Notes under the pieces: model-generated | Databases searched by the model: none | Told to the model about the DNA's origin: nothing | Seen by the model: the letters and a program-made list of their open reading frames with translations, nothing else | Made by a program: the position numbers and the translations under genes | Part shown: piece after piece, positions 22,896 to 31,010 of the stretch | Numbering within the stretch: position 1 is the stretch's first letter | How the letters are laid out: each line of letters starts with the position of its first letter | DNA from: Pseudarthrobacter oxydans | GTDB lineage: Bacteria; Actinomycetota; Actinomycetes; Actinomycetales; Micrococcaceae | Assembly (NCBI RefSeq): GCF_013314975.1 | Contig: NZ_JABTYH010000039.1 | Span: forward strand, 1-39,470 | Direction of reading: 5' to 3' | DNA length: 39,470 nucleotides

Positions 22896-23612
22896 ATGTG
22901 CGGCAGATATGTGATGTCCAAAGCCACCGGGGACCTACTGAGCCACTTTGAGGCTAAAGAGGTGGAGGGGAACCCACCTCCACCGAGCTGGAATGTTGCG
23001 CCAACCCAGAGCGTGCCGATCGTTGCCGAGCGTCTGGATGATGGCACCATTGACCGGCACCTCCTCGTTGCCCGTTGGGGTTTGGTTCCGTCCTGGGCGA
23101 AGGACATAAAGATCGGCTCCAAGCTGATCAACGCCCGCAGCGAGTCGATCCTGGAGAAGCCGTCCTTCCGGAAAGCCGCGGTGAAGCGCCGGGCAATCGT
23201 CCCGGCCGAGGGCTATTACGAGTGGCAGAAGACCGAGGACGGGAAGAAGATCCCGAACTACCTGTACTCCGAGAAGGAGCCTTTGCTGGGCTTCGCCGGC
23301 CTGTACGAGTGGTGGGCTGATCCGTCGCTGGCGGAGGATGATCCGGAAAGGTGGCTGCTCAGCTGCACGGTACTGACCACGACCACGCAGGACGCCCTGG
23401 GGCACGTCCACGACAGGTCGCCGGTGATCATTCCGCGGGACCGCTTCGCGGAATGGCTCGACCCGGACCTTACCGAGAAGAACGACATCCAGCACCTGCT
23501 GGACTCCCTGCCGGAACCGACCCTGACACCCCGGGTTGTCAGCCCGCGGGTGAACAGCGTGCGCAACAACGGTCCGGAGCTCATCGAGCCCGCCGAACCT
23601 GCACCCCATTAG
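22896..23612 (+). CDS. SRAP (HMCES/YedK-type) abasic-site shielding protein
   Basis: The 238-residue protein starts MCGRYVM, with the catalytic Cys2 exposed after Met removal. It carries the other SRAP motifs: RWGLVPSWA, NARSES, PAEGYYEWQ (active-site Glu) and HDRSPVII (active-site His). SRAP proteins form a covalent thiazolidine link with abasic sites in single-stranded DNA and protect them from error-prone breakage. Setting: the gene heads a DNA-damage module with a ligase and umuDC. An 8-bp inverted repeat with a seven-base loop (22808-22830) lies in the divergent upstream region. No LexA box is evident there. Confidence 0.93.
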   Translation: MCGRYVMSKATGDLLSHFEAKEVEGNPPPPSWNVAPTQSVPIVAERLDDGTIDRHLLVARWGLVPSWAKDIKIGSKLINARSESILEKPSFRKAAVKRRAIVPAEGYYEWQKTEDGKKIPNYLYSEKEPLLGFAGLYEWWADPSLAEDDPERWLLSCTVLTTTTQDALGHVHDRSPVIIPRDRFAEWLDPDLTEKNDIQHLLDSLPEPTLTPRVVSPRVNSVRNNGPELIEPAEPAPH

Positions 23613-23621
23613 ACTCGTGCG

Positions 23622-23768
23622 GTGATAATCACAGGCACTATTACCAACCCGGACGGCAGCTACAACTACATCGAGGCCGAAGGTGACACCTATGAAGAAG
23701 CGCGGGAGAACCTGTACGCACTGTTGGAAGAAGGCCAGAACCTCATCGTGATCCGCACGGATCGCTAA
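23622..23768 (+). CDS. 48-residue protein of unknown function
   Basis: GTG 23622 opens a 48-codon frame ending TAA at 23766-23768. The product starts MIITGTITNPDGSYNYIEAEG, goes on with an EEARENLYALLEEGQ helix, and ends LIVIRTDR. The beta-beta-helix-beta pattern and good codon use make it a credible gene. It begins nine bases after the SRAP stop, so it is probably co-transcribed. Its TAA overlaps the TAG of the convergent ligase gene in the four bases CTAA. Function unknown; its fixed place behind SRAP hints at a partner. Confidence 0.72.
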   Translation: MIITGTITNPDGSYNYIEAEGDTYEEARENLYALLEEGQNLIVIRTDR

Positions 23769-24787
23769 CCCGCGTGAAGCCGGGCCGGCACAGGGACGTC
23801 GGTAGGTGACAGCTCCGGCCGGACCCTGAGCATCCGCAAGGGATGCCGGAAGGACCTGCCGGACCAGGCAGTGTCGGCGGAGACCTCAACAGCTACGGGT
23901 TCCACGAGCGTGAGGGCCACGGGTTCCTTGTCCCGATTGAACCTATCCAGGGTCGTACCTTTTACACTGGCCGGCCAAGGATGCCCGCTCACGGGCGGGT
24001 GCAGCCACCGCGCGAGTTCCCGGCTTTCCCTCGCCTTGAGAGGCGTGGAGCGCCCCACGATCCGCAGCTCGCCGTCCAGGACGAGGCCGGCGACGACCTC
24101 GGAAGGTTGGGTGATCGGCCCGATCACCGCGCCGCAAATGACTTCGACGGTTTCTCTGTGCTTCAGCTTCAACCAGGAACGGACGCCGGGCGTGTAGGGC
24201 TGATTCAAATGTTTGATGACCAGCCCTTCGATCCCGGTATGGGGCAGCTCTTCGAACCACTGCTCGGCAACACTGCGGTCCGTGGTGGTGGGGGAGAGAG
24301 ATAGTGGTGGTTCCCAGTCCTTGGCTAGTTCATCAAGGAGCGCCCGCCGCTGGGTCAGGGGCAGGTCCCGGGCGTCATGACCGGCGACGGCCAGCACATC
24401 GAACGCCACGTAATTGGCCGGACTCGCTGCTACCAGACCGGGAAGGGTTTTGGGTCCGGCGCCCAAGCGCTGCTGGAGGGCCGTGAAGTTCAACCGGCCC
24501 TGGCTCCAGATCACGGCTTCACCGTCGAGCACATATCCCGGAGGAATGGCCGAAACGACCGCCGAGCAGAGTTCAGGGAAGTACCCCGACAGTTCCTTCC
24601 CTTGCCGGGACCACAGTGTCGCACCGCGCTCATCCCGGATCGCAATGCATCTGTACCCGTCCCATTTGGGTTCAAACAGCAAGGCCCCGTGTGATGCGTC
24701 ATGGCGGGGCATCTTGTCGATGGCACGGGCCAGCGCAACTTTGATCGGCGGGGCAAACCCCGCCGGCAACCCTGCCCTGGTTCCCAT
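23765..24787 (-). CDS. ATP-dependent DNA ligase (LigC/LigD-ligase type)
   Basis: The 340-residue protein has the nucleotidyltransferase motifs of ATP ligases in order: EPKWDGYR with nucleophile Lys41, LDGEAVIW, YVAFDVL, GIEGLVIKH and WLKLKHR. An OB-fold domain follows (about 215-330). The size matches single-domain LigC or the ligase part of LigD, which seal breaks in non-homologous end joining and repair in actinobacteria. No Ku or primase gene is nearby. Next to SRAP and umuDC it likely serves repair of damaged DNA. The DUF6504-like gene lies just upstream on the same strand. Confidence 0.92.
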   Translation of the reverse strand: MGTRAGLPAGFAPPIKVALARAIDKMPRHDASHGALLFEPKWDGYRCIAIRDERGATLWSRQGKELSGYFPELCSAVVSAIPPGYVLDGEAVIWSQGRLNFTALQQRLGAGPKTLPGLVAASPANYVAFDVLAVAGHDARDLPLTQRRALLDELAKDWEPPLSLSPTTTDRSVAEQWFEELPHTGIEGLVIKHLNQPYTPGVRSWLKLKHRETVEVICGAVIGPITQPSEVVAGLVLDGELRIVGRSTPLKARESRELARWLHPPVSGHPWPASVKGTTLDRFNRDKEPVALTLVEPVAVEVSADTAWSGRSFRHPLRMLRVRPELSPTDVPVPARLHAG

Positions 24788-24813
24788 GGCCCCTACGCTA
24801 CGCAGGAACCAGC

Positions 24814-25128
24814 TCAGATGTCAGTGATGGCCTCCAGCAGCCACTGAGCAGCGAGGGGTTCCCGTCGCAGGTCAAAGGTCCGTAGCTGGGAGTCCGACCC
24901 GCCCAAGCGAACCTGAACGCGCCAGTGTTCGATATCGACGACGTTCCCGACGCCGACGGGGACGCTGCGGCGGGTCTCCCACCATGAGTCCCTGGTGAAC
25001 CAGTGGACAGGTTCTTCGGTGACGGCCCAGATCCGTCCGTCATAGCGGACGGCCAGGGGAGTGCCTGCCTTGGTGAACCGGACGTCCACTGGGGCGTTGA
25101 GGGTAGGGGCTTCTGAGGTGATGGTCAT
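24814..25128 (-). CDS. DUF6504-like small protein
   Basis: The 104-residue protein is rich in aromatic residues and arginine: DVRFTKAGTPLAVRYDGRIWAV, then EPVHWFTRDSWWE, EHWRVQV and LAAQWLLEAI. The order of these blocks recalls DUF6504 proteins, often encoded next to translesion polymerases in actinobacteria. That assignment is from memory of the pattern. It lies between umuC and the ligase gene on the same strand, with gaps of about 40 and 27 bases, so the four genes from umuD to ligase probably form one SOS transcript. Confidence 0.68.
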   Translation of the reverse strand: MTITSEAPTLNAPVDVRFTKAGTPLAVRYDGRIWAVTEEPVHWFTRDSWWETRRSVPVGVGNVVDIEHWRVQVRLGGSDSQLRTFDLRREPLAAQWLLEAITDI

Positions 25129-25166
25129 GTGCTTGTTGTCTTCCTGGGTGGTGCAGAGCAGCCGCT

Positions 25167-26465
25167 TTAGGCGGCTTTGACGAGCGGGAGTTCATCCCAG
25201 TGGGTGGTGTATCTGGGGGAGAGCATGTCGCGTTTCATGGTCCAGTCGGGCCCGCCCCGGATCCCGCCGTGGCCCAGGCCGATGGACCCTCGCCCGTACC
25301 GGCGGGTGACGTCCTCCAGCAGGGTTCCGATGTGCCGTTCCTCGTGGGGGTTTTCGAACAGGGACAGGGGTGCCTGGTTACCGCTGGGGCGCAGGTCGGT
25401 GACCATGATCCCGGCCCTGGGGTACCGGACGCCCTCGACAATTCGGGGCAGGAGTGCGTGGCCGGCTTTGGTCAGGATCACCGGATCAGCGGTGGGCATC
25501 GGCAACGGTACGCACACTGAGGGGTATGAGGTGTCCTTGGGGTTGAAGTGCGAGGTTCCGGCAAACGCGGTTAGGACTTTGGCCTGCAGCCCGTGTTTGG
25601 CCAGCCGGGCAGAGGCCTGCTGCCCGTACACGCTCATGACCTGGCGGATCCCCGCTGCGGTGGTGATGGGCTTGGCGAACGACCGGGAGAAGATCAGCTG
25701 GTCCCGCCCGATCCGTTCCTCTTCCATGGGGATGCAGGGGGTGCCCTGCAGTTCCAGAACGGTGCGCATCAGAACGACCGAGAACTTGTCCCGGATCGCC
25801 ACCGGATCGGCTCCGACCAGGTCGGCGATGGTGAAGATCCCCATGACGTTCAAGCGTCTGGTCAGGCGCCCGGCGATGCCCCACACTTCTTCTACGGACA
25901 GCCGGCCGAGCAGCGACTCTCGCTGCGCTGCGGGGATGGAGTCCCAGTGGCATACCCCGTCGAAGGCCTTGTTGTTCTTCGCCCACTTGTTGGCCAGCTT
26001 CGCCAGCGTCTTCGTCGGTGCGATCCCGACGCAGACCGGCACGCCGACGTTCCGCCGGACGGCCGCTTTCATCGACCGGCCCATCGCCAGGAGCTCTGCA
26101 GGGGAACCTTTGACGCCGAGGAAGGCTTCGTCGATGCTGTAAACCTCCAGCCAGGCCGAGTATCGGCCCAGCAGCTCCATCACCCGGGAGCTGATATCGC
26201 CATACAGCTCGTAGTTGCTGGACAGTGCGACCAGGCCCCATTCTTTGGCCCGCGGGGCAAGTTTGAACCAGGGATCGCCCATGCCGATGCCCAGGGCCTT
26301 GGCTTCGGGGGAGCGGGTGACAGCGCAGCCGTCATTGTTGGACAGCACGATCACGGGCTTGCCTTCCAGGGAAGGGTTGAACGCACGCTCGGCCGACGCG
26401 TAGAAGCAGTTCACGTCCACGTGAGCGATCTGCGGCATGTGCCGCATCAACGCCGGCTTAGACAT
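25167..26465 (-). CDS. umuC: Translesion DNA polymerase V catalytic subunit (UmuC-like, Y family)
   Basis: The 432-residue protein has Y-family polymerase motifs: HVDVNCFYASAERAF (Asp17), VIVLSNNDGCAVTRS, and YSIDEAFLGV with the catalytic Asp-Glu. A helix-hairpin-helix region (about 175-215) and a little-finger domain follow. The NNDGC motif and the C-terminus ending near TTHWDELPLV are those of UmuC rather than DinB. It copies past DNA lesions with low fidelity. Start overlaps the umuD stop by eight bases, so expression follows the LexA box before umuD. Confidence 0.95.
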   Translation of the reverse strand: MSKPALMRHMPQIAHVDVNCFYASAERAFNPSLEGKPVIVLSNNDGCAVTRSPEAKALGIGMGDPWFKLAPRAKEWGLVALSSNYELYGDISSRVMELLGRYSAWLEVYSIDEAFLGVKGSPAELLAMGRSMKAAVRRNVGVPVCVGIAPTKTLAKLANKWAKNNKAFDGVCHWDSIPAAQRESLLGRLSVEEVWGIAGRLTRRLNVMGIFTIADLVGADPVAIRDKFSVVLMRTVLELQGTPCIPMEEERIGRDQLIFSRSFAKPITTAAGIRQVMSVYGQQASARLAKHGLQAKVLTAFAGTSHFNPKDTSYPSVCVPLPMPTADPVILTKAGHALLPRIVEGVRYPRAGIMVTDLRPSGNQAPLSLFENPHEERHIGTLLEDVTRRYGRGSIGLGHGGIRGGPDWTMKRDMLSPRYTTHWDELPLVKAA

Positions 26466-26889
26466 GGTGCAAACACCGAACGGCCGTGCCCCAAATCGTC
26501 AGATCAGACAGGGCCGGCACTTCAATGTCCGGGTACGCAGGGTTTTCCGCCTGGAGGATCACGCCCTTCGGGGTGATCCGCAGCCGCTTGATCGTCAGCT
26601 CCCCATCCAGGACGGCGACGACGACGGACCCGTCGCGCGGCTCCAGCGCCCGGTCCACGATCAGCTCATCCCCGTCGCTGATCCCGGCCCCGTGCATCGA
26701 CTCCCCGGACACCCGCACCACATAAGTGCTGGTGACGTCCTTAATCAGGTGCGCGTTCAGGTCGATCCGGCCATCAAAGTAGTCCTGCGCCGGCGACGGG
26801 AACCCCGCCGCGACCGGCACCGGAGAGACCAGCACCGACAGCAACGACGTGCCCGCATCTATCACGCGGGGACCAACAATGACGCTCAC
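26458..26889 (-). CDS. umuD: UmuD-like self-cleaving subunit (S24 peptidase)
   Basis: The 143-residue protein carries the cleavage site Ala28-Gly29 in AAGFPSPAQDY, Ser64 in SGESMHGAG and Lys101 in GELTIKRL, the catalytic pair of LexA-type peptidases. RecA filaments stimulate self-cleavage, and the trimmed dimer joins UmuC to form polymerase V. Start ATG 26889 lies 14 bases from a LexA box. The pair umuDC is common on plasmids and mobile regions and raises mutation under DNA damage. Confidence 0.94.
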   Translation of the reverse strand: MSVIVGPRVIDAGTSLLSVLVSPVPVAAGFPSPAQDYFDGRIDLNAHLIKDVTSTYVVRVSGESMHGAGISDGDELIVDRALEPRDGSVVVAVLDGELTIKRLRITPKGVILQAENPAYPDIEVPALSDLTIWGTAVRCLHHV

Positions 26890-26902
26890 AACACACCTTT
26901 AT

Positions 26903-26918
26903 TCGAATATTTGTTCGA
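26903..26918 (-). promoter_or_regulatory. LexA (SOS) box before umuDC
   Basis: TCGAATATTTGTTCGA matches the actinobacterial and Bacillus-type LexA box TCGAAC-N4-GTTCGA with one mismatch. It is 14 bases from the umuD start, so LexA binding would block transcription until DNA damage. Confidence 0.88.
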
Positions 26919-27039
26919 TTCCATCATCGTACTCCCTGGCCCTGACAAAGCAGGACTTTCGGGCGAATTGCATCTGATGCAGGATGCTGGCCAGCTATCA
27001 CGGGAGGGTCGCTGCCCACCGCCGGGGACAATTCCCTCT

Positions 27040-27110
27040 GGGTTATCCACCGCTGCTACTGCCGAAGGGAGCTTCCCCATGGCTCCCAAGAATCCAGCCG
27101 TGGATAACCC
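27040..27110. repeat. Long inverted repeat containing DnaA-box-like words
   Basis: The arms GGGTTATCCACCGCTG (27040-27055) and 27095-27110 are complementary at 15 of 16 positions. Each contains TTATCCAC, close to the DnaA box TTATCCACA. A second inner pair GGGAGC/GCTCCC lies at 27068-27073 and 27082-27087. The segment may be a replication-linked site or a regulatory cruciform. A weak 119-codon plus-strand frame starts inside it at 27080 but runs into a dispersed repeat and is not counted. Confidence 0.55.
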
Positions 27111-27204
27111 GAATTACCGCCCAACTGTGGACAGGACCAGCATCGGGCGCGCGGGTGTGCTCGCGGGGCTCGCACTGGTTTCCGCTGCGCTTCAACCAGA
27201 TAGA

Positions 27205-27295
27205 GGGCGTCCGCTGGCGCGGCCGGCTGTTGGGTCCAGGGCGCGCCGTCGCAGAGCTCCGGACCCCCTGAACCTGGTGTGTCTACGACGATGCT
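27205..27295 (+). repeat. Dispersed 90-bp repeat, copy 1
   Basis: This block begins GGGCGTCCGCTGGCGCGGCC and ends GTCTACGACGATGCT. It returns at 39307-39396 with the same beginning and end and a diverged middle. After the shared end this copy continues with unrelated sequence. The region 27296-27598 that follows shows no gene. Confidence 0.7.
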
Positions 27296-27598
27296 CCTAT
27301 AGTCGTCAAATCAGGCGTCTCGCCCCTCGGCCTCGCTGCATAGTTCTCCAGCAACACAGGCGTCCGGACATGCGGACATCCGCCGGCGACCGGCTGTTGA
27401 GCCTAAACGAGTTGGACTTGCAGTCCTTCCGTCCATAGTCCTGGCCCCTTGCTTGCAACATCGTCCTTGCTGCTGTCGGCGGCCCGATGGGACCAAGATC
27501 AGGCCTAGCAGCCGCGCGATTTATCAATTGACTTGACAAAATATTGAGGGTTTTGGAGGGTGGGCCTTGGCATTTCTGCCAGAAAATAGGGGGATAAC

Positions 27599-28417
27599 TT
27601 GTTTAAGCGAAGAACTATGGTTTCGGGGGCGGTTGCCGCTGTGCTGATGCTCGTTGGCGTTAGCAGCGCGTCGGCTACGGACGCCTCAGCTCCTGCCAAC
27701 GGCAAGGGATCATCAGTCAGCGCCGACCACAGAAGCGATGCTGAGATCGCCGCAAGAGACAGCCAGATTAGAAAAATCATTCGCCCTGCCTTATACGGTG
27801 ACAAAGACCTTACAAGCCTCAATGAAGAGCTTGAGAGGATTGGGGTAGTCGGATTCAAGGATCTGACGGCGGGGTCGTTTTCGCCAATGTCATACAGCAC
27901 GTCGCTCGAACAGAACCTCTACTCGTACTATGACAGCCACGTGAGGCAGCAGAGCGTGGTGGGGACTTTTTGGTTCAAGGATGATGCGGTATTGCAGGAT
28001 GCAAACTGCTCCTGGGGTGCGCAGTTGCCTTGCGAGGTCGGCGGGGAGGAAGTTTTCGGTTTCTCCTTTAGCAAAGACCTGCCAGTTGTTGGCGTTAGCG
28101 CCTACCGATGCTCTTTTGTGGATGGAAGGGACTGTTCGGCAGTAGACGGCCCGTATGATGTCAGCCAGAAGGGCGTCGCTTGGAAGATGCAGGATGTCGT
28201 GTACGGGCAGGACTCTCGCTACAACATGCGGGCGGGTGACTTCTACTTCCGCACTGGAGATATTTGCGATTTCCAAGCCTTCACTAGCTACACCCATACA
28301 TGGGGCAACGCGGAGATTTCCGAAGTGAATATAGGTTGGGGCTCTTTAGGGGTAGTCGTTGCCAACAGCAACAACTATTGGACTAAGTCAATGGCCGGTA
28401 GCACCAGCAACTGCTAA
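27599..28417 (+). CDS. Secreted protein of unknown function
   Basis: The 272-residue protein has a signal peptide, MFKRRTMVSGAVAAVLMLVGVSSASA, with cleavage expected after residue 26. The mature part has a charged helical region (about 40-85) and then a Cys-containing beta-rich domain. Cysteines sit in NCSWGAQLPCEV, YRCSFVDGRDCS and DICDF, plus a terminal Cys, so disulfides are likely. I know no family. TTG 27599 follows GGGGG at a good distance; ATG 27617 is the alternative. Base composition is lower in G and C than in the copper island. A hairpin terminator follows. Confidence 0.7.
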   Translation: MFKRRTMVSGAVAAVLMLVGVSSASATDASAPANGKGSSVSADHRSDAEIAARDSQIRKIIRPALYGDKDLTSLNEELERIGVVGFKDLTAGSFSPMSYSTSLEQNLYSYYDSHVRQQSVVGTFWFKDDAVLQDANCSWGAQLPCEVGGEEVFGFSFSKDLPVVGVSAYRCSFVDGRDCSAVDGPYDVSQKGVAWKMQDVVYGQDSRYNMRAGDFYFRTGDICDFQAFTSYTHTWGNAEISEVNIGWGSLGVVVANSNNYWTKSMAGSTSNC

Positions 28418-28433
28418 TAGGCGCGCATGGAGT

Positions 28434-28475
28434 GTGGGAGGTTTCGCTAACGCGAAGCCTCCCACTACTGTTTTT
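28434..28475 (+). terminator. Intrinsic terminator between convergent genes
   Basis: The arms 28434-28447 and 28452-28465 pair over 14 positions with one G-T and a four-base loop. TTTTT follows at 28471-28475. It serves the secreted-protein gene; the minus-strand lipoprotein gene stops at its edge. Confidence 0.85.
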
Positions 28476-28962
28476 GGTTCCCACTACGGTCTAGTAGTAC
28501 ACCGTTGGCCGTAGCGAACTCAACGTCGACAAAGCCCTTGGCGTGGCTCGACGCGCTGGTTCCAATGGCCAACTTCATGTCAGGGTGTCCTGGCAGAGCA
28601 AACGTTTGAGCGTGCACGATTTTCCCATTGGTGAGCGTTATAGTGCCGGCCACTGCGGCTGCTGGAGCCCCAACCATATATAGCGATCCGCGCGCCTCTT
28701 CACCCATATTGCATATCTGCTCACCGATCCCGGCAATTACAGAACCTTTGCAGAAGCCGCGAAGCTTGCCGGCGACGTGTATACCGTACTTACCGCTGTC
28801 ATCCGGTTCCTGGGCAACCCAGACCGTTGATTCTTCAAGGTCGCCAACTTGTTGGTAACCACTTTTGCTCAGCATTTCTTCTTCGGAAGGGCTGCATCCG
28901 GCGATCATCATCCCGGCAGTTATGCCCAGAAGTCCGGTCAGTCCCATGCGCCAAAAATCCAC
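28465..28962 (-). CDS. Lipoprotein of unknown function
   Basis: The 165-residue protein has a lipoprotein signal with lipobox IAGC (Cys23). A compact beta-rich domain follows with two further Cys (about residues 71 and 84, in GFCKGS and QICNMG) that could form a disulfide. GTG 28962 is preceded by GGGGGAAG. No family is recognised. It faces the secreted protein gene and shares its lower G+C content, so the two may have arrived together. Confidence 0.68.
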   Translation of the reverse strand: MDFWRMGLTGLLGITAGMMIAGCSPSEEEMLSKSGYQQVGDLEESTVWVAQEPDDSGKYGIHVAGKLRGFCKGSVIAGIGEQICNMGEEARGSLYMVGAPAAAVAGTITLTNGKIVHAQTFALPGHPDMKLAIGTSASSHAKGFVDVEFATANGVLLDRSGNQKQ

Positions 28963-29047
28963 TTGAACTTCCCCCTTTTATCTTTACCCACAATACTCAC
29001 CGCCTCGGTATGCTGCCCCACGTTTCCTCGCTCTGATGAATACATGT

Positions 29048-30268
29048 TTAGAATCTGGACGTGTTGTCCATCAGCCATTGTCGGTAGCTCGCAGCTAGCG
29101 TGTCGTTACGGATGAGGCCTCGTTCCAAAAGGGAGATTTTGGAGGGCCACTGCCCGAGCTCTCGCGCAACGCCGGCGATCGTGCAGCCACGTGTGATGCG
29201 CGTTCGGCGCAGGTCGGAGTTGTCCGGTGCTGGCTGGGGGTTTGTGATTTGACGGTAGATTTCCCGTGCGGCGTAGCGTTTGAGGCAGCGCATGATCTCT
29301 CGTTTGCTCTTGCCCTCAGCGGTGCGTTTTGCCACGTATTCTTTGGTCCGTTGGCATGATGCCATCCGGACCAGGACCACTTGATAGAGGGCGTGATTGG
29401 CGTTGCGGTCGCCGCCTCTACTGAGCCGGTGACGCGTTGTCTTGCCTGATGATGCCGGTACGGGGGCGACCCCGACGAGTGAAGCGAACTGGGCTTCGTT
29501 GCCCAACCGCTCCGGGTTGTCTCCGACGGTGACCAGCAGCTGGCTGGCCACGTCTGTGCCGACGCCGGGCAGGTCGCAAAGCATCGGGGCGTAGGCGTCG
29601 ATGATTTCCTGGAGCGCTGCGTCCGCGGCGGCGATCTCTGCGGCCAGGGACTGGCAGCGGGTGGCGAGGGTTTTCAGCGTCAGGAGGGTCACGTACTCCG
29701 GGTCGGCCGTGTGTCCGGAAGGTCTCGTGCGTTGCAGGGCAGTGATCAGCGCGGAGGTGGCCATTGCACGGTATTTCGCCCGGAGTTTGTCCGGGGCTGA
29801 AACGAGGAGGCCCTTGATTTGGTTGATGGCGGCGGTGCGGGCTTTCAGCGCGGAGGCACGCCCGGCGCGCAGGATCCGCAGGCATTCAACGGGGCCGTCC
29901 TTGGCTTTCGGGACCGACGTGGTCCGGCCATCGAGTACCGATTTTGCCGCTTCGTAGGCGTCCAGCGGGTCGGACTTGCCCCTCAGCCGGCGGGCGGCCC
30001 GGTTCGGTCGATTCACTTCCAACACTGTCAGTCCTTCACCCCGGAGGGTTCTGCTGAGCTCGGCGCCGTAGGATCCGGTTCCTTCGACGCCGACGGCGGT
30101 GACCGTGCCGTAGCTGGTGATGAAGTCGATGATTTTCCGGTATCCGGAGCCCACGGCAAGGAATTCCTTGTCCGCGAGGGGCTTGCCGTGTTCGTTGATC
30201 ACGGCCACATGGTGTGTGTCGGCGTGGGTGTCGATACCCGCGATGACTTTGATTGCTTCGTTTGCCAA
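29048..30268 (-). CDS. IS110-family transposase with C-terminal helix-turn-helix tail
   Basis: The 406-residue protein begins IAGIDTHADTHHVAVI, with the first acidic residue of the DEDD RuvC-like site at Asp13. It has VEGTGSYG and KSDPLDAYEAA for the others. The second domain holds LCDLPGVGTDVASQLL and ASLVGVAPVPASSGKTTRHRLSRGGDRNAN, with the catalytic Ser in the SSG stretch. A tail with TIAGVARELGQWPSKISLLERG follows. IS110 enzymes recombine DNA guided by a bridge RNA made from the non-coding end upstream. ATG is at 30268. It is complete and probably active. Exact element ends cannot be fixed, since IS110 elements lack clear inverted repeats. Confidence 0.95.
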   Translation of the reverse strand: MANEAIKVIAGIDTHADTHHVAVINEHGKPLADKEFLAVGSGYRKIIDFITSYGTVTAVGVEGTGSYGAELSRTLRGEGLTVLEVNRPNRAARRLRGKSDPLDAYEAAKSVLDGRTTSVPKAKDGPVECLRILRAGRASALKARTAAINQIKGLLVSAPDKLRAKYRAMATSALITALQRTRPSGHTADPEYVTLLTLKTLATRCQSLAAEIAAADAALQEIIDAYAPMLCDLPGVGTDVASQLLVTVGDNPERLGNEAQFASLVGVAPVPASSGKTTRHRLSRGGDRNANHALYQVVLVRMASCQRTKEYVAKRTAEGKSKREIMRCLKRYAAREIYRQITNPQPAPDNSDLRRTRITRGCTIAGVARELGQWPSKISLLERGLIRNDTLAASYRQWLMDNTSRF

Positions 30269-30470
30269 GATGGAATTTGCCCCTTAGTCGCGTCGAATGC
30301 TGATTGATCGGGCGCGGGCCAGGTGGGCAGACAAAACGGTAATGGGACTGGTCGAATCAGGCTCCTATGAAGTCATGTCCGCCTGACTCGACACCCTCTG
30401 ACGGACCTTGAGCCGGCTGACAGATCGTCGGAAAGACAGTGCCGCCAGGCACGTCAGTTTTTGGCTGGGC
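30269..30470 (-). ncRNA. Candidate bridge RNA region of the IS110 element
   Basis: This non-coding stretch lies directly upstream of the IS110 transposase, where bridge RNAs are encoded. It contains a long hairpin with arms 30351-30362 and 30381-30392 (11 of 12 matching) around an 18-base loop, and a smaller one, GTGCC-GCCA-GGCAC, at 30439-30452. Bridge RNAs have stems with internal loops that pair with target and donor DNA. Which loop does which cannot be assigned here. Confidence 0.6.
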
Positions 30471-30503
30471 CACGCCGGCTCAAGGACTTTTCTAGTATTA
30501 CCG

Positions 30504-30706
30504 TTTTTTGGCTGCTGTCCTTCGGATTGTACGTGCCCGTTCCGGCCCCTCTAGCCCCTCCGTTCCTCCGGGGCCTGCACCCCGTGAAAGTCTTCTCCGG
30601 CGCTCCTTCGTCGCTTATTTCCTCCGAAGATTTCCCGGGTCTTGCCCTGGCGGGTAGACGGGCCTGCACGCGCACAGCTCCGCAAGCTTCGCCAGCAGCC
30701 AAAAAA
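30504..30706 (+). repeat. Structured dispersed repeat, copy A (complete)
   Basis: The 203-bp unit starts TTTTTTGGCTGCTG (30504-30517) and ends with its exact complement, CAGCAGCCAAAAAA (30693-30706). After the left arm come GTCCTTCGGATTGTACGTG and a hairpin with arms GCCCC/GGGGC (30554-30558 and 30570-30574). CGCTTATTTCCTCC and a CAGCTCCGC block precede the right arm. Related units lie at 37924-38114 and 39396-39470. No reading frame is shared. It sits between two IS110 transposase genes. Confidence 0.75.
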
Positions 30707-31010
30707 CAACTGTGAGTCTTGGAGTGGTTGGTCTGGGACTAGCTGGCAGTGTTGTTGCCGGTCGTTCTGCCTGGCGCGTGACTCGAAAAACAACTTGCCC
30801 CCTTGAGGGTGCGTTTCCCCCGACTTGTCCGCGCTGGGTGGAGCGGCCGGCGTTGACCTGTCCCACGTCGGTGGCTTGATTAGAAGCTTGCCCAGCCTCT
30901 GGAGGTTGTGGCTCATCACAGTTTTGCCTCGAGGTGACTCTTCCCAGGTTCAATGCCGGCCGTCATGCGGCCCGTTCTTTGTCCGTTCCAAAGGAAGGAG
31001 GGTGACAGCG
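30707..31010 (+). ncRNA. Upstream non-coding region of the second IS110 gene (possible bridge RNA)
   Basis: About 300 bases without a gene separate repeat copy A from the second IS110 transposase. IS110-family bridge RNAs are read from such a region. Some short inverted segments are present, but I cannot see as clear a long stem as in the first element. The left edge of the element is undefined. Confidence 0.35.

Noticed and set aside
27080..27438. 119-codon frame as a gene
   Set aside because: The first 35 codons look plausible, but the rest runs through a dispersed repeat and Arg-rich nonsense.
30825..31010. N-terminal extension of the second IS110 transposase
   Set aside because: The extension is unlike the family and a ribosome site lies right before 31011.
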